Shown here: piece by piece, positions 48,713 to 58,751 of the stretch | Position numbering within the stretch: the first letter of the stretch is position 1 | Layout of the letters: the number at the start of each line of letters is the position of its first letter | NCBI GenBank assembly: GCA_049487715.1 | Contig: CP150565.1 | Coordinates: forward strand, 496,001-560,000 | DNA length: 64,000 bases | DNA from: Pycnococcus provasolii | Lineage: Eukaryota > Chlorophyta > Pseudoscourfieldiophyceae > Pseudoscourfieldiales | Direction: 5' to 3' | Made by a program: the position numbers and the translations under genes | Notes under the pieces: generated by a model | Database searches by the model: none | What the model saw: the letters and a program-made list of their open reading frames with translations, nothing else | Told to the model about the DNA's origin: nothing

Positions 48713-50392
48713 ATGACGATCTCATCCATGACTTATAGTCTTGGTCTTGGTGGTGCCTTCCTACTGGCTACTACCACTGGTACACTTGTGCTTTCTAATG
48801 CAGGTGGTGTTCATGCGTTTGATGCGTCGAATCGCGTGTCCTCTTCACAGCTGTTTGACTCGTTCGATCACATGGCATGGACGAACACGCGGGCCACGTA
48901 CAACACCTGGCAAACGCCGGGAAAGATGGTCGCTGCCACCATGAAAGTCGGCGCAGATACCGACGGTGCCATGTACGCGCCGGACGCTGCACGCAAGTAC
49001 GCCGCGACGACCACGTTAAAAACACCCGTCGACTACTCCAAAGTTACCGTGCTGCAGTACGAAGTGCGACCGTCAAGCGGATGGACGTGCGGCGGCGCAT
49101 ACCTGAAGTTCTACAACGAAACGGGCGAAGACGAGGACTTCGACGCCTCCGCCGTCGACAACAACACGCCGTACAGCGTGATGTTCGGACCAGACAAGTG
49201 CGGAACGACAAACAAGGTGCACCTCATCTTCCGACGCAAGTCGCTCATCGACGGGTCGATCGAGGAAAAGCACCTCAAGGATGCGCCGCTCGTGCCGTCG
49301 GACAGCAACACCCACGTGTACACAGCGGTGATCGACCCCGTCAAGAACCACGTCAAGGTTCTCGTTGACGGCGAAGAGAAGGCTTCAGGATCTATCTTTG
49401 AAGCGTTCGACCCGCCGTTCAACCCGCCGAAGGAGATCGACGACCCGGAGGACAAGAAGCCGGAGGACTGGATTGACGACGACAAGATGGACGACCCGGA
49501 TGCCACGAAGCCGGACGACTGGGACGAGGATGCGCCCATGGAGATCGAGGACGATAAGGCCGAAAAGCCCGAAGGATGGCTCGACGACGAGCCGGAGCAG
49601 ATCCCTGACCCGGAGGCGGAGCAGCCGGAGGACTGGGACGAGGAGGAGGATGGCGAGTGGGAGGCGCCGATGATCAAGAACCCCGCGTGCGACGACGTTG
49701 GCTGCGGCGAGTGGGAGGCGCCGATGAAGCCGAACCCGGACTACAAGGGAAAGTGGTACCCGCCGCGCATTCCGAACCCAGCCTACAAGGGACCGTGGGC
49801 ACCGCGCAAGATTCCCAACCCAGCGTACTTCGAGGACGACGCGCCGCTCAAGTCGGTGGGCAAGATTGCCGCCGTGGGTGCGGAGATCTGGACGATGGAC
49901 GGCGGCTTGTACTTCGACAACCTGCTCATCACGGACGACGAGGCGATCGCGGAGGAGTTGCGCCTGCTTGGCTTCGAGCCGAAGCAGGTTGCGCAGAAGG
50001 CGGAGGCGGATGCCGAGACTGACAAAAAGAAGCCGGACGCCGTTCCCTTCCTCGTGGGACATCTTTACGAGCTTCTCGAGAACCCTGCCCTGGAGCAGGT
50101 GAAGCCGCACCTGAAGCCCGTCGTCGACTTCTTCATGGAGTTCCCCGCCGCGCTCTACATCCTGATTGTCGCCCTTCCTCTGCTTATCCTGAGCTGCGTT
50201 TACACGGTGTTCTGCATGCCGTCGAGTTCCTCTTCTGACGAGGAGGAGGAGGAGGAAGTTCCCGCGGCTCAGGCGAAGAAGGAGGATGCGACGGGCAAGG
50301 ACGACGCCGCCGAGGAGGAGGAAGAGGAGGAGGAAGAGGAGAAGGAGGCTGAGGAGAAGAAGAGCACGCGACGAAGGACGCGTCGCGCTTAG
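48713..50392 (+). CDS. CNX: Calnexin, ER lectin chaperone
   Basis: 559 aa from the ATG at 48713. Signal peptide LGLGGAFLLATTTGTLVLS with a likely cut near VHAFDA. Globular lectin domain with LQYEVRPSSGWTCGGAYLKF and YSVMFGPDKCG (KCG motif), HLIFRRKS and HVYTAVIDP. The P domain has three motif-1 repeats (DDPEDKKPEDWIDD, DDPDATKPDDWDE, IPDPEAEQPEDWDE), preceded by PPKE, and motif-2 repeats (GEWEAPMIKNP, GEWEAPMKPNP, KWYPPRIPNP, GPWAPRKIPNP). Near the C-terminus is one membrane segment (ALYILIVALPLLILSCVYTVF) and an acidic cytosolic tail ending in RRRTRRA, an Arg-based ER signal. It folds glycoproteins in the ER. Confidence 0.95.
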   Translation: MTISSMTYSLGLGGAFLLATTTGTLVLSNAGGVHAFDASNRVSSSQLFDSFDHMAWTNTRATYNTWQTPGKMVAATMKVGADTDGAMYAPDAARKYAATTTLKTPVDYSKVTVLQYEVRPSSGWTCGGAYLKFYNETGEDEDFDASAVDNNTPYSVMFGPDKCGTTNKVHLIFRRKSLIDGSIEEKHLKDAPLVPSDSNTHVYTAVIDPVKNHVKVLVDGEEKASGSIFEAFDPPFNPPKEIDDPEDKKPEDWIDDDKMDDPDATKPDDWDEDAPMEIEDDKAEKPEGWLDDEPEQIPDPEAEQPEDWDEEEDGEWEAPMIKNPACDDVGCGEWEAPMKPNPDYKGKWYPPRIPNPAYKGPWAPRKIPNPAYFEDDAPLKSVGKIAAVGAEIWTMDGGLYFDNLLITDDEAIAEELRLLGFEPKQVAQKAEADAETDKKKPDAVPFLVGHLYELLENPALEQVKPHLKPVVDFFMEFPAALYILIVALPLLILSCVYTVFCMPSSSSSDEEEEEEVPAAQAKKEDATGKDDAAEEEEEEEEEEKEAEEKKSTRRRTRRA

Positions 50393-50533
50393 GTACAAGT
50401 ACATACTATGGCAGTAGAGTACAATACGCGCGAATACGCTGAGACTTAGCGACTTTCTTTGTCTGGGTTAGGAAGATTGAGATGATGATTTGTCACGAAC
50501 ACACACAACCTTTTTTTTTTCCCGTTCTTTTGA

Positions 50534-51090
50534 TCAAATGCTGTGCGCATCTGCTAGCGAGCGGTTCGCGGGATAATACAGCGGCATTGGCTCACATGCA
50601 TTTTGCAAGCGTTCACGCGCTTTGTGAGACTGCTGCGTCACGACCAATTCAATTGGTGGACGCTCAACCTTACGCAGGTGTCCGTGCTGTACAAGCATCG
50701 CCGCGACCGATGCGCGGGGCGCTCTCGCCACGACCGAGGCGCGGGGCGCTCGGCCTTCCCGCTCGTGGTGGTGCAGGCGACGATGGCAGTTCGGGCACAA
50801 GGCCAAGCCGTTGTCCTCATGCGTCGGTCCCCCGTTCGCCCAGTGAGTTTTGTGGATCAAAATCCCAGTGGGGGTTTCACCAATCAACAAACCCCTATCA
50901 CCCACACATTCCATCAAGATGGTGGTGCTTTGCTGCTCTTCGTAAGAAAACTCCAGCGTCGAACGCGTTGACACTTGGTCTCGCCTAGCGAAGACCAAGT
51001 GCCAACGGTCCTCCAGCGACTCGATGGAAAATATTGCCGCGTGATCCGGCGGGATCTCCCATGCCTGAAACCCGTTGTAGTAGGTAGTAG
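50534..51090 (-). CDS. HNH-endonuclease-like protein or exon (start not resolved)
   Basis: An open frame on the minus strand, coding-like from about 51090, ends at 50534. It contains the HNH core: IHKTHWANGGPTHEDN followed by GLALCPNCHRRLHHHE (H...N...CxxCH...H). Upstream of it is a conserved-looking stretch, AWEIPPDHAAIFSIESLEDR and WHLVFARRDQ. No suitable ATG precedes it; an acceptor-like TTTCAG at about 51065 suggests a spliced exon. The Arg/Ala-rich block after the HNH core is a short tandem repeat (RAPRASV). HNH nucleases of this type occur in mobile genes. Possibly part of the same disrupted gene as the ORF at 52344-52670. Confidence 0.6.
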
Positions 51091-51289
51091 ACCTTAAGGT
51101 GAAGTAAGTACTTAAGGTAAAAGGTTTGTTACTAGAATAAAGTAAAAAAGGCAGAGGTAAGGAAAAGGGGAAGGCCTAGGAGGCCTCTAAGAAGACTAGG
51201 GAGCAAAGCATGAGGCATCGTGCTTTGCAACATGAGCCATTCAAAAGAGTGAAGTCCAAAGAGGAACGGTCGAAGGGAGAATGTCGACA
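51091..51289. other. Spacer between the HNH exon and the LTR element
   Basis: AT-richer than the surroundings. Open frames on the minus strand continue into the LTR but show no motif. Confidence 0.4.
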
Positions 51290-51618
51290 TGCATGTGAAA
51301 TCCATGTCTCGCAACATATAACCATAAAATATAACCATGAAGAAAGTCACGTGATCTAGGAGACGATCACGTGATGTGCCATAACAAACTATAACGAGAC
51401 CAAATAACCAAACCAAAAGATATCGTCCAAGACCTTATCAACAAAGTTATCAACAAAGGTCGTCCAAGTATAAAACCAAACCATGTATGGCCCAATCTCA
51501 GGACGGTAGAGACACCGTTCAAGAGTGGGTCCATAAACAAAAAGAAAGAAACCAAGAAAAGAAAAGGAAAATCCAAAGAAACCAAAGAAAAGAGTTAGGG
51601 TTAGGGTTAACCGTAACA
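51288..51618 (-). repeat. 3' LTR of the miniature element
   Basis: 331-bp direct repeat. Contains TCACGTGA-like dyads (about 51350-51376) and TTAGGG units at 51595-51610. Confidence 0.85.
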
Positions 51619-51632
51619 TACTCCCCATCCGC

Positions 51633-52019
51633 CTAGGCCGAGTCAGCAACTGAGACAGGTGTAGGAGGCAAGAGAATTTCGACTACTTCAGAAAGAGTAA
51701 GGGTAGATGTAGTTCCATCAGTCCATTTGAGCTGAAATTTAGAAGTAGCAGAAGAGTAAGAAAGAACTTGACCAGCCATATAAACGGCCTCATTATCAAC
51801 ATCCCGAGCATCTTCAACAACCTTAAGAAGAAGAGAAGACGGATTAGAGGGAAGCGGCGGAAGCGTGCGGCGCGAAGATCGAGAACGAACAGCTGTTTTA
51901 GAAATGGCCAATGTAGAAACGAGAATTGGAAAGACATGACCGTAAACAGTAAGTTTATGAGCACGAACACGAGAACGAGTCTTTTTAGTAATTCCTTTTT
52001 CAGGAAAGATCCCATGCAT
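51633..52019 (-). CDS. Internal ORF of the miniature LTR element
   Basis: 128 codons (ATG at 52019 in the LTR edge). The C-terminal part AGQVLSYSSATSKFQLKWTDG then TTSTLTLSEVVEIL has the look of a small SH3/Tudor-like beta module, similar in style to modules at the ends of retroelement polyproteins. No enzymatic motif. It could be a remnant of a larger polyprotein. Confidence 0.4.
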   Translation of the reverse strand: MHGIFPEKGITKKTRSRVRAHKLTVYGHVFPILVSTLAISKTAVRSRSSRRTLPPLPSNPSSLLLKVVEDARDVDNEAVYMAGQVLSYSSATSKFQLKWTDGTTSTLTLSEVVEILLPPTPVSVADSA

Positions 52020-52343
52020 GTGAAATCCATGTCTCGCAACATATAACCATAAAATATAACCATGAAGAAAGTCACGTGATCTAGGAGACGATCACGTGAT
52101 GTGCCATAACAAACTATAACGAGACCAAATAACCAAACCAAAAGATATCGTCCAAGACCTTATCAACAAAGTTATCAACAAAGGTCGTCCAAGTATAAAA
52201 CCAAACCATGTATGGCCCAATCTCAGGACGGTAGAGACACCGTTCAAGAGTGGGTCCATAAACAAAAAGAAAGAAACCAAGAAAAGAAAAGGAAAATCCA
52301 AAGAAACCAAAGAAAAGAGTTAGGGTTAGGGTTAACCGTAACA
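52013..52343 (-). repeat. 5' LTR of the miniature element
   Basis: Second copy of the 331-bp repeat, directly abutting the ORF that ends at 52344. TTAGGG units at 52320-52335. Confidence 0.85.
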
Positions 52344-52670
52344 CCCGTTCTCGTCGAAGCTAACTAGCACCGTCGTTCCACCATGCGACGAGATCGCTTG
52401 GTGTGTGCACTTTGAGCGTTCTTGGTTGTATGCGTGATCGTAGTGAGGCCCGGAGACGGGTTCGTATCCTTTTGCCTCCATGATCTTCACGAGATCCTTT
52501 ACCTCGGCAAGGCTCGGCGGTTGGCAATACGCCCATTCTTTCGGTTGCTGGCATGAATGGTAAGTTCGGTATTGAGTATTGACTATTGTAGTGTGCCTGA
52601 GCTTCTTGTTGGCGGCCGCCATGGCGTCCTCCTTGGCATCACTCTCGGCAAAAGTGCGGCAGGACGCCAT
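52344..52670 (-). pseudogene. Unknown ORF truncated at the LTR boundary
   Basis: ATG at 52670; 109 codons (SLAEVKDLVKIMEAKGYEP, HYDHAYNQERSKC, TTVLVSFDENG) run directly into the LTR, whose first bases TGTTACGGTTAA supply CYG and a stop. The protein-like part ends exactly where the element begins, which suggests that the element interrupted a gene. The nearest same-strand coding sequence beyond the element is the HNH exon. The family is not recognised. Confidence 0.5.
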
Positions 52671-52999
52671 GGGTCTCCCACTCTCCCATAGGCTGCGTCG
52701 TATGGTAGAAACGACAATGCACTACTATCGTAGTGTGCAAGACTGCAAGACCGGGATCCCGCAGGGCCGCCTGCCTACCCCACCCAGTTTCACCAGCATA
52801 GGATGAATCCCCGAAAAGGGAGTTTTCCAGACGAGAAAAAATCGGGGTGGGTGTGCCGCGCCTGCTCGGACCCGGAGCAAGCAAAGCAGGCTTCGATTTT
52901 TGGCGCCTGGGGCGGCGTGCGGGACAGCTCGAGCACGTTTCCGCCTTTTCATTCCTCATTCTGTGCGCGTGCATTTGCGTTTCCGCCTCTTCGTCCTTT
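52671..52999. other. Upstream region of the FHA gene with a repeated hairpin motif
   Basis: Contains GAAAAAATCGGG, CCTGCTCGG, GCAAAGCAGGC and CGATTTTT (52835-52905), in the order found in the methyltransferase intron (3001-3090). It could be an intron in the 5' leader of the FHA gene. Confidence 0.5.
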
Positions 53000-54553
53000 A
53001 TGACCACTACGCTACTCACGCTCGCTGCGGCAGCGGGGGCGGGGAACACGACGTCAGCGTCACAGCCACAACAACTTACAGCCGCACCGGCGCCAGCCGG
53101 GGGTCCGCATGACGACAACACAGACGACCGACTGGGAGGGGCACCGAACGCTGCACCCGCTCAAGACGATACCTCCACGCAAACGCACACGTTTACACCG
53201 AATGACGACAACCACGCGCAACGTACAGCCTTTGTGGCCCTGCAACCTCGATCCTCATTAGCAAGACGAACGCACAACAACGCTCGCACAGTCTCCATCT
53301 TTTCCTCCAGCACAAAGTCGTGCAAGGTGGGACGGCTTGACGCGCAACGTAGGGATGTTAACCTCTCCTTGGACAGCCAGCTCGTCTCAAGCGCACACTG
53401 CGAGTTCATACTCAACGAGAACAACGACGTCATGCTCGTAGACGTATCACGCAACGGAACTTTCGTGAACGGATACCGCATCACGAAACACGAGCCCAAG
53501 CTGCTCACACTGGGCGACGTCATCAGCTTCGGCGCCACAACGATCGGGCCAGACGACGAGGTTTTTTCTTACGTTCTCGCCAGAGAGGAGCCGCCGCCTT
53601 CGGACGTCGTGGCTCTGAACGCAACGCCACGAAACAACCAAGCAGCAGCAGCAGCCACTTCACCAAAAGCTGCCAGTCCAGCTAAGCACATCGACGACAT
53701 GCGAAAAATGTCAGCGCTCAACGAGAAGATGCGAACGCAGGTGATGGACTTGAGGGAAAAGCTTGGAACGGCTGAGGAGCTGGTCGTGGACTTGAGGGAT
53801 AAGCTTGAAACAGCTCAAGAGCAAAATAGCCTGCTGCAGGCAAAGTTAGTAAGGCAGCACGCGTCGGAGGAGGCTCTCGCGAAAATGCAGCAGGAGATGA
53901 CCAAGATGAAGAGGCAGCTTGAGCGAGAGCAGTCGAAGCGCCTGCAAGCACAGGAGCAGGTGGTGATCAGTGATACTGTCATCGCCGCAACCGCCCGCAT
54001 GCGCGACGATGTGGCTGCAGCGCTCGAAACGGCGAAGGAGACCCTTGAGGAGATGGGGGCGGTGGCGGAGGGTGCAGCAGCAGCAGGAGGAGAAGGTGGA
54101 AGTGGTTCGGAGGAGGAGGAGGAGGAGGGAGCTGCGGAGGAGGGAGGGACGCAGGTGCAGGATGTCGATGTGGTGGAGGAGGGAGCGGGAGGTGGTTTTG
54201 GTGGTGGTGAGGGAGGGACGCAGGTGATGGAGGAGCAGGAGAATGTGGTGGAGGAACCAGCTGAGGAGGAGGGCGAGGGGGAGGAGGCGCGTCTTCCATT
54301 GTGTCCAGAGACGCAGACGCCAGCGCAAGAGATGGATGTGGAGGAGCCTAAGGCGGCTGAGGAGGGAGAGTGCGCCTCAGCGCACTCGCCGCCACCTGAT
54401 GCCAAGCGCCAACGTCCGGGGGAGAAGGAGGAGGAGGACGACGACGATGACGACGATGACGACTCCTCCCCGCCCATGAGTGCGGCACGTCGTCGTCGTC
54501 TATCGGCGGGCGGCGGCATTCGAGTCAGGTGGACGCAGGAGGCGTCGGGGTGA
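53000..54553 (+). CDS. FHA-domain protein with coiled coil and acidic tail
   Basis: 517 aa from the ATG at 53000. The FHA domain lies at about residues 95-190: CKVGRLDAQ (GR motif), SLDSQLVSSAHCEF (SxxH), DVSRNGTFVNG (NG motif) and LLTLGDVISFG, the phosphothreonine-binding signature set. A coiled coil follows at about 230-340 (MSALNEKMRTQVMDLREKL; two RDKLETAQ-type repeats), then a Gly/Glu-rich tail with GGTQV repeats (possible TQ sites), an Asp run and a basic end (AARRRRLSAGG). A nuclear, DNA-damage-type adaptor would fit FHA plus TQ motifs; this is inference. It converges with the next gene (85 bp). Confidence 0.85.
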   Translation: MTTTLLTLAAAAGAGNTTSASQPQQLTAAPAPAGGPHDDNTDDRLGGAPNAAPAQDDTSTQTHTFTPNDDNHAQRTAFVALQPRSSLARRTHNNARTVSIFSSSTKSCKVGRLDAQRRDVNLSLDSQLVSSAHCEFILNENNDVMLVDVSRNGTFVNGYRITKHEPKLLTLGDVISFGATTIGPDDEVFSYVLAREEPPPSDVVALNATPRNNQAAAAATSPKAASPAKHIDDMRKMSALNEKMRTQVMDLREKLGTAEELVVDLRDKLETAQEQNSLLQAKLVRQHASEEALAKMQQEMTKMKRQLEREQSKRLQAQEQVVISDTVIAATARMRDDVAAALETAKETLEEMGAVAEGAAAAGGEGGSGSEEEEEEGAAEEGGTQVQDVDVVEEGAGGGFGGGEGGTQVMEEQENVVEEPAEEEGEGEEARLPLCPETQTPAQEMDVEEPKAAEEGECASAHSPPPDAKRQRPGEKEEEDDDDDDDDDSSPPMSAARRRRLSAGGGIRVRWTQEASG

Positions 54554-54638
54554 GATGGGTTCAACACAAAATCAAAAACAAAAAAACTTTTGTTAATAGA
54601 AAACGTTATGTTATACAGATTAGAAATCAAGACATCGA

Positions 54639-55957
54639 TCACGCGTCCCACACAGCCTCGTTCTGCACCGCCTTGCCTGCGAGCTGCTGAATTGCCTTGA
54701 GTGCTCGTGTCGAGTCGTCCACAAGAGTGTCCACGGTGCATGTCTCTCGCAGACCGCCAATGCACTGCGACCCGATCGCCTCGATGCTCTCGAGCGCATC
54801 GTGCAGGCTGGCAACGGTCGCTGCGTCAGCAGCAGGAGCACCACCACCAAGGCTCGAGTGTTCACGAGCCTTCCTTGCAAGCTTTGTCAGTATATCGTCG
54901 CTTAGGCTGTATGCCACGCAAGCGCGCTGCACGCTCTCCAGCTGCCGCAGGCACATGGCTGCTCGATCGCGATCCTTGTCATCCATCGGCTTTCTGTCCC
55001 GCTCCATTCGCTTCAAGCCGTCAGCCGCATGCTTGCGCGCCTTGATGTTGCGCAGGGACGTTGGAGCCGTCGTCGCCGTGCGCGGAGCCGACGCATCGAA
55101 CAGAGACACGTTGTGCGATATGCGGAAGGCGTGCATGCGCGCTTGGGCGGCGCATCGCGTTCCCAGTGCCGCAAGGGACTGTTGTGTCCACGACACGACA
55201 AGCGGGAGCTGTGCCCTCGACTTTTCGGACTTGTGCCACCACGCCTGAGCCTGCTCGAAGAGGTCGGCCGTCTGCAGCAGCAAGGATGCGCACGTGTCCA
55301 CGCCACGCATGTAGTCTGTTCTGCGTCGATCCACCTGCGCGCGGGCTACAGCCTCGTCGTTGACATCCGACGACCTCGACGAGTGCAGTCTTTGTGCTGA
55401 CGACGATTTTTCCGCGAGCACGCGAGTAAGCTCATCCACAGCCTTTTCGCATTTCTGCCGACAGATCGAGATGTCCTCCTCCTTGATTCGTGCAGCTCGC
55501 ACAAATGCGATTCCCGATCCAAGCAGCGTGGCGAGCGCCTCCGCGTGCTGTTCCTTTAACCTGAGCGCCTCGGCGTGGTGCTTGCGATCCTTTGCAACGC
55601 GCATCACGGAGTCAAGCGTTTGCCGCGGCTTGCTTGCAACCATAGGCTCGAACGGGTACAAGGCGGCATCGTCTGCGGCGGCGGCAGCAGCAGCACTATT
55701 ATTTCCAGCAGCACCGGCGGCTGCGAGAGCAGCCGCAGGAGGGCCTGCACGATTCGGCGACGGCTCCGATGGACTCGGCGTGTTTGGAATGTGATGCTGC
55801 TGATCTGTTTTGAGACTCTTGCGAGGCATGCGACTTTTTGAAGCTAGCTGCGTGGGTGAGAATGGTGTTGGTGTGGCGACGGTATCGTTCCCCATACCGT
55901 CGTCATCGGATATGGACACGTCGTCTCCGTCGTCTGAGAGGTCGTCGAAGAAGTCTT

Positions 55958-55991
<34 letters not shown>

Positions 55992-56648
55992 AGGGGCGGC
56001 GGCGGTTCTTTTTCTCTTGTTGGTTGTGGCATTGGCGTTGGTCTTTTTCTTTTGGTTGCTAGCTGTGGTGTCGAGAGGAGGTGGAGGAGCAGTGTTGGCG
56101 GCGTGTTTCTTTCGAGGAATGGTTGGTTTGGCTGGCTGTGCGGTTTTGGTTTGTTTCGTGGGCGGAGGAGGAGGTGCATCTGCCGTCAAGTTGCCATGTT
56201 TTTGCTTGGCTGCTTTCGCTGCTGCTTGTGCTGGCGCTGCGTTGCTGCTGCTGTTGTTGTTGTAGTTTAACTTTTTCTGGTTGGCTTGTTGAGGCGTGGT
56301 CTTGGAAAGGTTCCTCCGAGCGAGTTTCGACCCAGCGGCAGGTTTCGCCATGACAACTGGTTCATCTTCCCCGCCAGAGTCGTCAGAGGGTAAGTCCGGC
56401 GCGAGGTGTACGACTTCCACCGGTTCTTCATCCAAAGAGTCGTCGTCTTCATCCAAGTCAGAAACATTGTCGTCATCATCATCAAGCCCGGGTTGTTGCA
56501 TGGAAGGATAAGAAAGAGCCGCCTGAGCTCTTGAACTTCCTCCTCCTCCTTCCCCGGAACCGGAAGGAGTGCGAGTAAGACCCGACGACGAATTCTTATA
56601 CGTGTACGTGCGCAGCAGATTCGAGAGCGACTTGCCGCGCCCAGCCAT
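54639..56648 (-). CDS. Unknown, largely disordered nuclear-type protein with helical C-terminus
   Basis: 669 aa from the ATG at 56648 (MAGRGKSLSNLLRTYTYKN). Residues about 30-330 are low complexity: an Asp-rich stretch, PPPPP runs, Lys/Ala-rich segments, poly-Ala runs encoded by GCC/GCG microsatellites, and KKKTNANATTNKRKR (a likely nuclear localisation sequence). The C-terminal 330 residues are mostly helical and more complex: AKDRKHHAEALRLKEQHAEA, QKCEKAVDELTRVLAEKSSS, AWWHKSEKSRAQLPLVVSW, LARKAREHSSLGGG. I do not recognise a family. The upstream frame (to 56834) has a signal-like leader but overlaps probable promoter sequence. Confidence 0.65.
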
Positions 56649-57193
56649 GGCGAATACTAGGAAAAACACACAAACACACACGTGCGAGGGAGAGGCGGAA
56701 AGAAAGGGGGGAGGGGGTGATTGAGGTGTCTCCGACTCTCCGGCCCTTAATAAAGGAAAGGACCTTCGCATTATTCGGGAGGATCCGAACAGGGCAGTAC
56801 TTCCTAGGGCCGGGTGCAGGGGGGAAGACGTCAAGACGTATTTTAGGAAGGGTGGGTAGAGTAAGGACAGCTACAGGACAAGAGGATGTACCTATGGTGG
56901 GGATTGTGCTCCGAATAGAATCATATTTTATGGGATCTCGATTCGGTCAGAGCTACTCTCGTGTTTTTCAGCAGTTCGGGGTTTCAGTTCGGTGTTTCAG
57001 TTCGGTGTTTCAGCTCGGGGTTCTCAGGAGTTCCTTTTGTTAGGGGTTTGGTTTGGTTTGTATTTTTTTGTATTTTTTTGTTTGTATTTTTTTTCCTTTT
57101 TTCTCCCTTTTTATGTTGGTGTTGGTGTTGTTTGATTTATTTACTCTTACAGGAGGATGTTGGGTAGCTAGGCTAACTCACTCACTCGCTCTT
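56649..57193. other. Intergenic with a 14-bp tandem repeat
   Basis: No gene seen. 56968-57020 carries imperfect GTTTCAGTTCGGT repeats (three to four copies), then T-rich sequence and a GTTGGT repeat. Confidence 0.55.
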
Positions 57194-57658
57194 TTAAGGT
57201 TGTTTTAAGCCAGCCTTGCTCGCGAGCTCACTCAACTCGCTGTACACGGAATCCCTCGCGGCGCGCTCAGCAGCCACCTCGCCCTCCAGACGCGCGAGCT
57301 GCGCTCTCAGCTCCGCACGCGCGGCGGTGCTCTTGCCCTTGCGCTGGATTCCGCCAGCCTGCTGACCAGCGGGCGACGGTGCGGCAGAACCCGTGTTTAC
57401 AGGCTCGTTCTCAATAGGGATGTGAAAGATGCGGTCTTTCGAGTTGCCGAACAACGCCTCCTCCTGTCATTACGTGTTGTGCTTCGTGAGTAAGGGATAC
57501 CATGGTTGAGCTACGATAAAGCGCTATCGTTTAGACTGACGCACCTTGCGCTGCTTCGCTATTGACTTCGTCTCGTCCATTTTTCCCTTGGCCCGCATAG
57601 TCGACTTGAACTCGCCTTTGACCCACTGGTCCCAGTTGTGCGTCGTGAACATGGACAT
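57194..57658 (-). CDS. Small conserved-looking protein, two exons
   Basis: Exons 57658-57545 and 57463-57194; the 81-bp intron has donor AAG|GTGCGT and acceptor GACAG, phase 0; product 127 aa. The N-terminus MFTTHNWDQWVKGEF, TMRAKGKMDETKSIAKQRK, joined to EEALFGNSKDRIFHIPIEN, is non-repetitive and probably conserved. A short coiled coil follows near the end (ARAELRAQLARLEGEVAAER). No family is recognised. Small proteins of this layout occur among ciliary microtubule-associated proteins, but that is only a guess. Confidence 0.65.
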
Positions 57659-58751
57659 GGCTGGTGTGGATGGCCCGAGCAGGACCGAGCAGGATGTTGG
57701 TGGTAAACAATGGACTCCACCTTCGGGCCCTCGGCGACGAACCACAAGTCCACAACCACCCTCGGGCCGACGCCTCTCGGAGGGCGGAGCCCCCAGACTG
57801 CACAAGGTTTACTGCAACCTTGGCATACATCGGGGTGGGGGAAAAACTCGATGCGATTTGAACGAGCTGCATGAATGGGCCGCGCTGCAAATTGCAGAAC
57901 GCTCAACACTCAACACAAGGAAGGCTGAAAGGCATGATATCACTTATCAGGTCTGCAGAGTTTCCCCCTTGGGACGAACGTGAAGGCCTGTGGGAATACA
58001 TAACGGTGAACGCCAATCCTCGTCTCGGCATTTCGCGTGAACATTATTATGGACATTCTGGTTGGTCTCTCTCTCCCTGCCTCATCACTCCCATAGAATA
58101 AGGCGGAGGGGAACGATAAAGAAATCCCGTTGGTGAGAGCGGGATAATTTTCACCACGTCATGCTGGTATGTAGGTCTCCAAGGAGGCGAGGAGGCGTGG
58201 CGGCCGGTTGGAGGATGTTAGCGGCTTCGTTGCGTGCTGTGGGGGGAAACGAGGTGTGTTTCGTTGCAAGTAGTTCTTACATAACGTGGCGTCTGGTCGC
58301 GTCTGCAAACTCGTCTTGTACTCTTGTGTTCTTTCTTGCGACTTGCCTTCGTTCGCCCTTCGTGAAGAGTCGTTCCGTGTCGTCGTCTCCTCTCCTCGCT
58401 TGCAGACCCGTACATAGTCCATCTTAGTACATACTGTGCACCGTTCACAAGCGTACAGTAGACCACACAAGCGAACGAGCCAAGCCAAAGACGGTTCAAC
58501 AAGGTCTCGCAGACGAGAGGGTCTCATCTCATGCGTCTGGAAAGGGGAAAGACTGGGGAACTGGTCGGAAGAGGAATCCGGTCCGATCCTCACAGGTCTC
58601 CCCAACCAGCTTACAAGTCGGTTGAGGAAGGGGAACCCTGTTGTGAGCCATTTTCTCTGTCGGCCGCCCCCCTCCCCTCCCTGTTCTCCCTGTTCTTCCC
58701 TGGAGCCCGTTCTCGTCCGTCCATCACAACAGACCTTCCCCCTCTTCAGCC
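57659..58751. other. Divergent intergenic region upstream of enolase
   Basis: 1.1 kb; open frames on both strands lack recognisable motifs. The 70 bp before the enolase ATG are pyrimidine-rich (CCCTCCCCTCC), as in highly expressed genes. Confidence 0.5.

Larger units (their letters stand above)
51288..52343 (-). mobile_element. Miniature LTR retrotransposon (TRIM-like), non-autonomous
   Basis: Two direct repeats of 331 bp, 51288-51618 and 52013-52343, at a constant 725-base offset and apparently identical, flank 394 bp. Read on the minus strand, each LTR starts TGTTACGG and ends with ...CACATGCA; the first internal bases are TGGGATCTTTCC (TGG as in a tRNA primer-binding site), and the bases before the second LTR are GGCGGATGGGGAGTA, a polypurine tract. 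This fixes the orientation as minus. No gag, RT or integrase domain is seen. The LTR itself contains TTAGGGTTAGGG. No matching target-site duplication is visible (ACGGG versus TGTCG), so the copy may be recombinant. Confidence 0.8.

Noticed and set aside
52847-52999. Upstream extension of the FHA protein with a signal-like hydrophobic stretch
   Set aside because: Starts at GTG and translates the repeated hairpin motif; the ATG at 53000 is the first normal start.
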